A stretch of DNA of 64,000 bases, taken from Caldilineaceae bacterium. GTDB taxonomy: Bacteria > Chloroflexota > Anaerolineae > Caldilineales > Caldilineaceae. The DNA is taken from positions 62,001-126,000 of the forward strand of contig JAPKMW010000003.1 of NCBI GenBank assembly GCA_026645575.1. Direction: 5' to 3'. Under the pieces are notes generated by a model, which was not told where the DNA came from, made no database searches, and saw only the letters and a list, made by a program, of their open reading frames with translations. How positions within the stretch are numbered: the first letter of the stretch is position 1; each line of letters opens with the position of its first letter. The position numbers and the translations under genes were made by a program. Of the stretch, positions 60,416 through 64,000 are shown in pieces.

Positions 60416-62914
60416 ATGCGAAAAGGGTTCTTGTCATTATCTCTGTGGCTCTGGTTGACCTTGGCCTGCCTGCCGGTCTATCATCCGTCTGGTTTTGCCC
60501 AAAGCGCTGTTGAGCCAACGCCGGCGCTCTTTTTGCCCGCCATCTTACAGCAAAACGGCGCACCGCCGCCCCCTCTTGCGGAACCCATGCGCACCAACCG
60601 GCTCGCTGCCCTCTATACTGGCCCTGGCAACAGTGAATTTCCGCGCCTGACTACGCTGGTGACGGGAACAGTCGTAACGCCGCTGGGGCGCTATGGCGAC
60701 TTCATTCAAGTGCAAACCAGTGTGGGCGATGCGTCCGTCACCGGGTTTCTCTGGCAGCAACAAGTAACAACACCGACCACCACGCTACCTGTCCTGACGA
60801 CTGATGCCCTTCCCTGGGGGGAGCGAGTACTCGTGCCGGCGAACTACCCACTGACGTTTGATCTCTTTGACCCGGACAATTATCGTATCTACCCTCTCTT
60901 CGGCAGTGTAACCCCGGCAGAGCGCGACCTGACTCTGGATCTGGCCCTCAGCGTCCAGCCCCAGACCGATGCCCCTGCCGATGCTGCTCACGGCATCTAT
61001 TTCGGCACAGCCGAGCGCCGGCTTTACCTGGCGTATCAGGGCGGTCACTGGAAATTCATTTACGGCGTGGGGGACACCTATCCGCTGTCGCGCGACTTTC
61101 CAGCGCTGACTGCACCCACTGCCGAATTCACGCTCAAACTCACCCAAGGCAATCGTCTGGTTACAGTGGTGCTGCCCAATGGGGCAGAAGAAACGATTGA
61201 TCTGGGCGAGTCAATTTTTGTGCCGGACACGCCACTCTATCTCTTTGCCCAGACCGCACCCGCTTCGACAATGACAGTGCAACAGGCACGCTTACGGCAA
61301 GCGCCTAGTGGGATCTATGATCAGGGATTGGCAATGGTTGACCCGCTGCGTTCCTTGGCTGTTTTACGCGATGTCACCTTTGGTACGTTACATGATGGCC
61401 CCGACTTGGGCAGTATAGCGGATTGGCAGTTGATCGAACGCCAGGCTAACTTGCAAGTCTGGCACCTGGGTTGGAGCTTTTCCGGCCCCGATCCGCTGGA
61501 AAATAAGTACGCCGAATTGCTCTCCGCTACCCGGTTGGCCCATGCCAAAGCGCACGGCCAACGGGTACGCGCCCACCCGCTGCTCTGGTATCAGGATTTG
61601 CCCGTCTGGGTGACAAACGGCAACTACACGCCTGTGCAACTGGAAGCCATTCTGCGCGAACGCATTACCACGCTCATGACCAAGCATAAAGCTGATGAAT
61701 GGGTCGTCGTTAACGAGGCCATTAGTGATCTTGGCAGTGAACCGGATCTGCGCGACCACATCTTCCAGCGAGCCTTTGGCGAAGAACATATCGACCTGGC
61801 CTTTCGGCTGGCCCGTGCGGCTGATCCCGACGCTGAGTTGATCTACAATGACTACGGTGTGGAAACCATCAACACCAAATCGGATCGCATGTATAATCTG
61901 GTCAAACGCATGTTGGCCCGCGGTACGCCCATTGATGGGGTTGGGCTGCAATTCCATCTGCTGGGCTGCGAGGGTAGTGAACTGCTGACCGAGGCGCAAT
62001 TTCGTGCCAACATGCAGCGCTTTGCCGACCTGGGGCTGGACATCTATGTGACCGAATTGGATGTCAACCTCAACGGCCTGACCGGCAGCAAAGCGGAAAA
62101 GTGGGCAACGCAGGCGCAACTCTACCACGACGTGACCGCCGCTTGTCTGGCGACATCGGCCTGTCGCAGCGTCACCACCTGGGGACTGCGCGATAGTAGC
62201 TCCTGGTGGTACAGGGTGGTGGGTTGTGGCGATGATCCGCTACTCTTTGACGACGATTACACACCCAAGCCCGCCTTTTTCGCAATTGAACAGGCATTTC
62301 GACAAAGCCCGGCGCGCCTGCTACCTATCGAACGCGCCTTGATTACACCAACGATTGACGGCGCGGTTGACCCGGTATGGGCCGGCGCAACTGTGCAACC
62401 CATTGACCACCTACTCATCGGTGCGCCGGTTGCTGCGACCGATTTGGCTAGTAGTTTTCGGGCGTTGCATAATGATGAAAAGCTCTATTTCCTGGTGGAA
62501 GTGACCGACGACGCCAAACACAACGATTCAGGTGATCAATGGTGGGAAGATGACGCCGTGGAACTCTATATCGACGGCGACCGCAGCCGCAACACCAGTT
62601 ATGACGGTCGCAATGATTTTCAATTGGTGCTGCGTTGGCATGACAACACGGTGATTCGTGGCCCCAATGCAGCGCCGCCACCGCCGGGGCTGCGGTTTGC
62701 TCAGGTCGATATACCGACCGGCTATCGCATGGAAGTGGCGATCCCACTGGCTGAATTGGGTATAACGCGCGGTATGGAGCCGGTGCTGGGGCTGGATGTC
62801 CAGGTGATCGATGATGACGATGGCGATGTGCGTGAGAACAAAGTGGCCTGGCATACCACTGTCGATGAAACATGGTTCAACCCGGCGCTCTTTGGGGGTG
62901 GCGTGTTGCGGTGA
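60416..62914 (+). CDS. GH10 endo-1,4-beta-xylanase with SH3-like and CBM9-like domains
   Basis: An 832-residue secreted enzyme. A signal peptide (about 1-29) is followed by a bacterial SH3-like segment (60-115), a beta-rich region (140-300), a GH10 catalytic domain (about 310-650) and a C-terminal CBM9-like carbohydrate-binding module (about 660-832). The GH10 acid/base is E434 in WVVVNEAISD and the nucleophile E547 in IYVTELDVN. It would hydrolyse xylan or related glucans outside the cell. It starts three bases after the second GNAT gene; the ribosome-binding site is distant. No transporter for xylo-oligosaccharides is adjacent. Confidence 0.93.
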   Translation: MRKGFLSLSLWLWLTLACLPVYHPSGFAQSAVEPTPALFLPAILQQNGAPPPPLAEPMRTNRLAALYTGPGNSEFPRLTTLVTGTVVTPLGRYGDFIQVQTSVGDASVTGFLWQQQVTTPTTTLPVLTTDALPWGERVLVPANYPLTFDLFDPDNYRIYPLFGSVTPAERDLTLDLALSVQPQTDAPADAAHGIYFGTAERRLYLAYQGGHWKFIYGVGDTYPLSRDFPALTAPTAEFTLKLTQGNRLVTVVLPNGAEETIDLGESIFVPDTPLYLFAQTAPASTMTVQQARLRQAPSGIYDQGLAMVDPLRSLAVLRDVTFGTLHDGPDLGSIADWQLIERQANLQVWHLGWSFSGPDPLENKYAELLSATRLAHAKAHGQRVRAHPLLWYQDLPVWVTNGNYTPVQLEAILRERITTLMTKHKADEWVVVNEAISDLGSEPDLRDHIFQRAFGEEHIDLAFRLARAADPDAELIYNDYGVETINTKSDRMYNLVKRMLARGTPIDGVGLQFHLLGCEGSELLTEAQFRANMQRFADLGLDIYVTELDVNLNGLTGSKAEKWATQAQLYHDVTAACLATSACRSVTTWGLRDSSSWWYRVVGCGDDPLLFDDDYTPKPAFFAIEQAFRQSPARLLPIERALITPTIDGAVDPVWAGATVQPIDHLLIGAPVAATDLASSFRALHNDEKLYFLVEVTDDAKHNDSGDQWWEDDAVELYIDGDRSRNTSYDGRNDFQLVLRWHDNTVIRGPNAAPPPPGLRFAQVDIPTGYRMEVAIPLAELGITRGMEPVLGLDVQVIDDDDGDVRENKVAWHTTVDETWFNPALFGGGVLR

Positions 62915-62988
62915 GTAGGGGTGCGGATTCAGGTGACGCGGATTTTTTAGGACAAAGTGTCGATCCGTGTCACCCTCAATCCGCGCCC

Positions 62989-63789
62989 CTACCCCATCAA
63001 CCCCGTCAAAAAGAGAATCGCCAACAGAATCGGCTGGTGGATCACATAAATGATGAGCGAATGTTTGCCCAACCACTGGAGCAGACGCACCGGCAGCCAA
63101 GCGGAGAGATCGGGCAGGGGCAGAATCCGCCCCTGTGACGTGTAAACGGTGTTACCAACGGCGACACCCAACAGCACCACGCCAAACCAGGGAATCAGTG
63201 GAAAATAATCGAGCGGCGCATAGAGGCGGGTGTGAAAACCGAGCCAGTCCAACCAGTTGTGGGAAAGGTAGGTATAGCGAATCGCGCCGCCAGCCACAAA
63301 GAAGACCGCCCAGAGCAGAAAGTTGAGCCAGCGGAATTCAAGCAATGGGTAGGCCAGGATAATGGCCGTGCCAATCAGGTGTAACACGCCAAAATGAACA
63401 TAGCCAAAGCCACTGAGCCAACCAAAGAGGGTAAAGCCCATGCCGACGCCAAAGATGCGCAGCCCGCGCCAGAAAAACTTTGGGAAGAGGGGGTCAGTCG
63501 GTTGTCGTTCCCTGGCCCGTCGATAGCTAACGGTGAGCGAGACGCCGACCAACACCAAAAAGCTGATCGCCGTGGTGCGCTGAAAATATTTCCAGAAGCC
63601 GGCATACAACACCACATCCGGCGTAATCCGAAAGATGACCAGATCCCACATGAGGTGAAAGATCACCATCATGATGATTGCCACGCCCCGGAACGTGTCA
63701 ATTTCCCAATAACGGCCACTGCCCGGCGTGGTCTGTGCGGTTGCCCCATACGGTTGTTCCAACGATTGTTTTACAGGTGCAGTTGTCAT
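62989..63789 (-). CDS. HGSNAT/DUF1624-type membrane protein
   Basis: A 266-residue protein with about seven membrane segments. The N-terminal motif RYWEIDTFRGVAIIMMVIFH and the following HLMWDL match the heparan-alpha-glucosaminide N-acetyltransferase (DUF1624) family, in which the histidine helps move acetyl groups across the membrane to sugars. The ATG at 63789 is chosen because GAGGGAAG lies about 10 bases upstream. Promoter at 63848-63875. It converges on the xylanase gene with 74 bases between stops. Whether it acts on cell-wall sugars is inference. Confidence 0.82.
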   Translation of the reverse strand: MTTAPVKQSLEQPYGATAQTTPGSGRYWEIDTFRGVAIIMMVIFHLMWDLVIFRITPDVVLYAGFWKYFQRTTAISFLVLVGVSLTVSYRRARERQPTDPLFPKFFWRGLRIFGVGMGFTLFGWLSGFGYVHFGVLHLIGTAIILAYPLLEFRWLNFLLWAVFFVAGGAIRYTYLSHNWLDWLGFHTRLYAPLDYFPLIPWFGVVLLGVAVGNTVYTSQGRILPLPDLSAWLPVRLLQWLGKHSLIIYVIHQPILLAILFLTGLMG

Positions 63790-63847
63790 CCTTTGTTCGC
63801 TTCCCTCTTCCACCCTCTTGCAGTTATGACACGATTGCCTGCTTTAT

Positions 63848-63875
63848 AGTATAATCTACTACTCATTCAGGTCAA
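63848..63875 (-). promoter_or_regulatory. promoter of the HGSNAT-type gene
   Basis: On the minus strand TTGACC (63875-63870), a 16-base spacer and TATACT (63853-63848), about 60 bases before the start codon. Confidence 0.7.
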
Positions 63876-63996
63876 TCTATTGCAGGCGTGGAACGTAAAA
63901 GCTGCGCCTCGATTCATTTGCAGGAACAATGGGGCAGGAGAGGAGGTACTCTTCCCCCTGTCACCTTGTCACCCTGTCATGTACCCAGGAGGAACG

Positions 63997-64000
63997 ATGG
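63997..64000 (+). CDS. start of the next gene (cut by the window edge)
   Basis: An ATG at 63997 preceded by AGGAGG at spacing 4. Only the start codon and one base are inside the window, so nothing can be said about the product. A GTGACAAGG-family half-repeat lies just upstream. Confidence 0.6.

Noticed and set aside
62940..62988. Small hairpin-like ggtgacgcgg / ccgtgtcacc near the xylanase end.
   Set aside because: Too short and imperfect to call a terminator with confidence.

Overview
The window looks like a chromosomal segment of a Chloroflexota bacterium, probably of the Anaerolineae/Caldilineae group. This is inferred from the style of the proteins and from gene content (a LysM lipoprotein, a Uma2-family protein with a coiled-coil tail, an exosortase with an EpsI-like partner, zinc-type S4, S14 and L36). 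No rRNA gene or other marker here proves the taxonomy. There is no transposase, integrase, phage gene or CRISPR array. Several genes use GTG or TTG starts (rpsC, rpsN, rplM, adk, the tetR gene, probably rpoA), and many starts below were set by a Shine-Dalgarno match rather than by the longest reading frame.

Layout. 1-3.7 kb: a VWA/CoxE-like protein, a Uma2-family protein and the branched-chain aminotransferase IlvE. 3.7-7.9 kb, minus strand: a TetR-controlled MacB/HlyD-type exporter (regulator, membrane-fusion protein, permease, ATPase), with a candidate TetR operator at 7840-7857. 8.1-9.1 kb: a four-LysM lipoprotein. 9.36-30.8 kb: a near-consensus promoter, tRNA-Thr, tRNA-Tyr, tRNA-Thr and tuf, then an almost complete S10-spc-alpha ribosomal supercluster (rpsJ to rplQ, with secY, adk, map and rpoA), then truA, rplM, rpsI and a terminator. 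infA is missing from its usual place between map and rpmJ. 30.8-33.5 kb: a degenerate MoaB/MogA-like protein, transaldolase and thioredoxin. 33.8-38.7 kb, minus strand: a four-gene exosortase operon (exosortase, EpsI-like protein, NTF2-like lipoprotein, M50-like membrane protease) behind a secreted protein with three PA14 repeats. 39.1-41.2 kb, minus strand: leuA, with a leucine-rich leader peptide and an intrinsic terminator upstream. 41.3-46.0 kb: a dipeptide-type ABC importer without ATPase genes. 46.1-50.5 kb: a small protein with a C39-like protease, a Phd/PIN toxin-antitoxin pair, an A/T-richer patch with an M14 peptidase and an RNase HI, and an orphan mbtH. 51-64 kb: a CocE/NonD hydrolase, an AraC-DinB fusion, an SDR, a DUF402 protein, phoU behind a structured leader with two tandem terminators, an ABC-F ATPase, two double-GNAT proteins, a GH10 xylanase with a CBM9-like domain, and a membrane acetyltransferase-like protein.

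Two things stand out. First, many intergenic spacers, including at least eight inside the ribosomal supercluster, hold long imperfect inverted repeats whose arms are built from tandem short words. A few word families recur (gcgtgtt, gagattga, agtccga, cagtcag, gaagtagg, gagttacg, gtgacaagg). They resemble the short tandemly repeated sequences of cyanobacteria but are folded into hairpins. Second, the leuA leader encodes a 28-residue peptide with ten leucines, followed by a terminator, which is the arrangement expected for ribosome-mediated attenuation.
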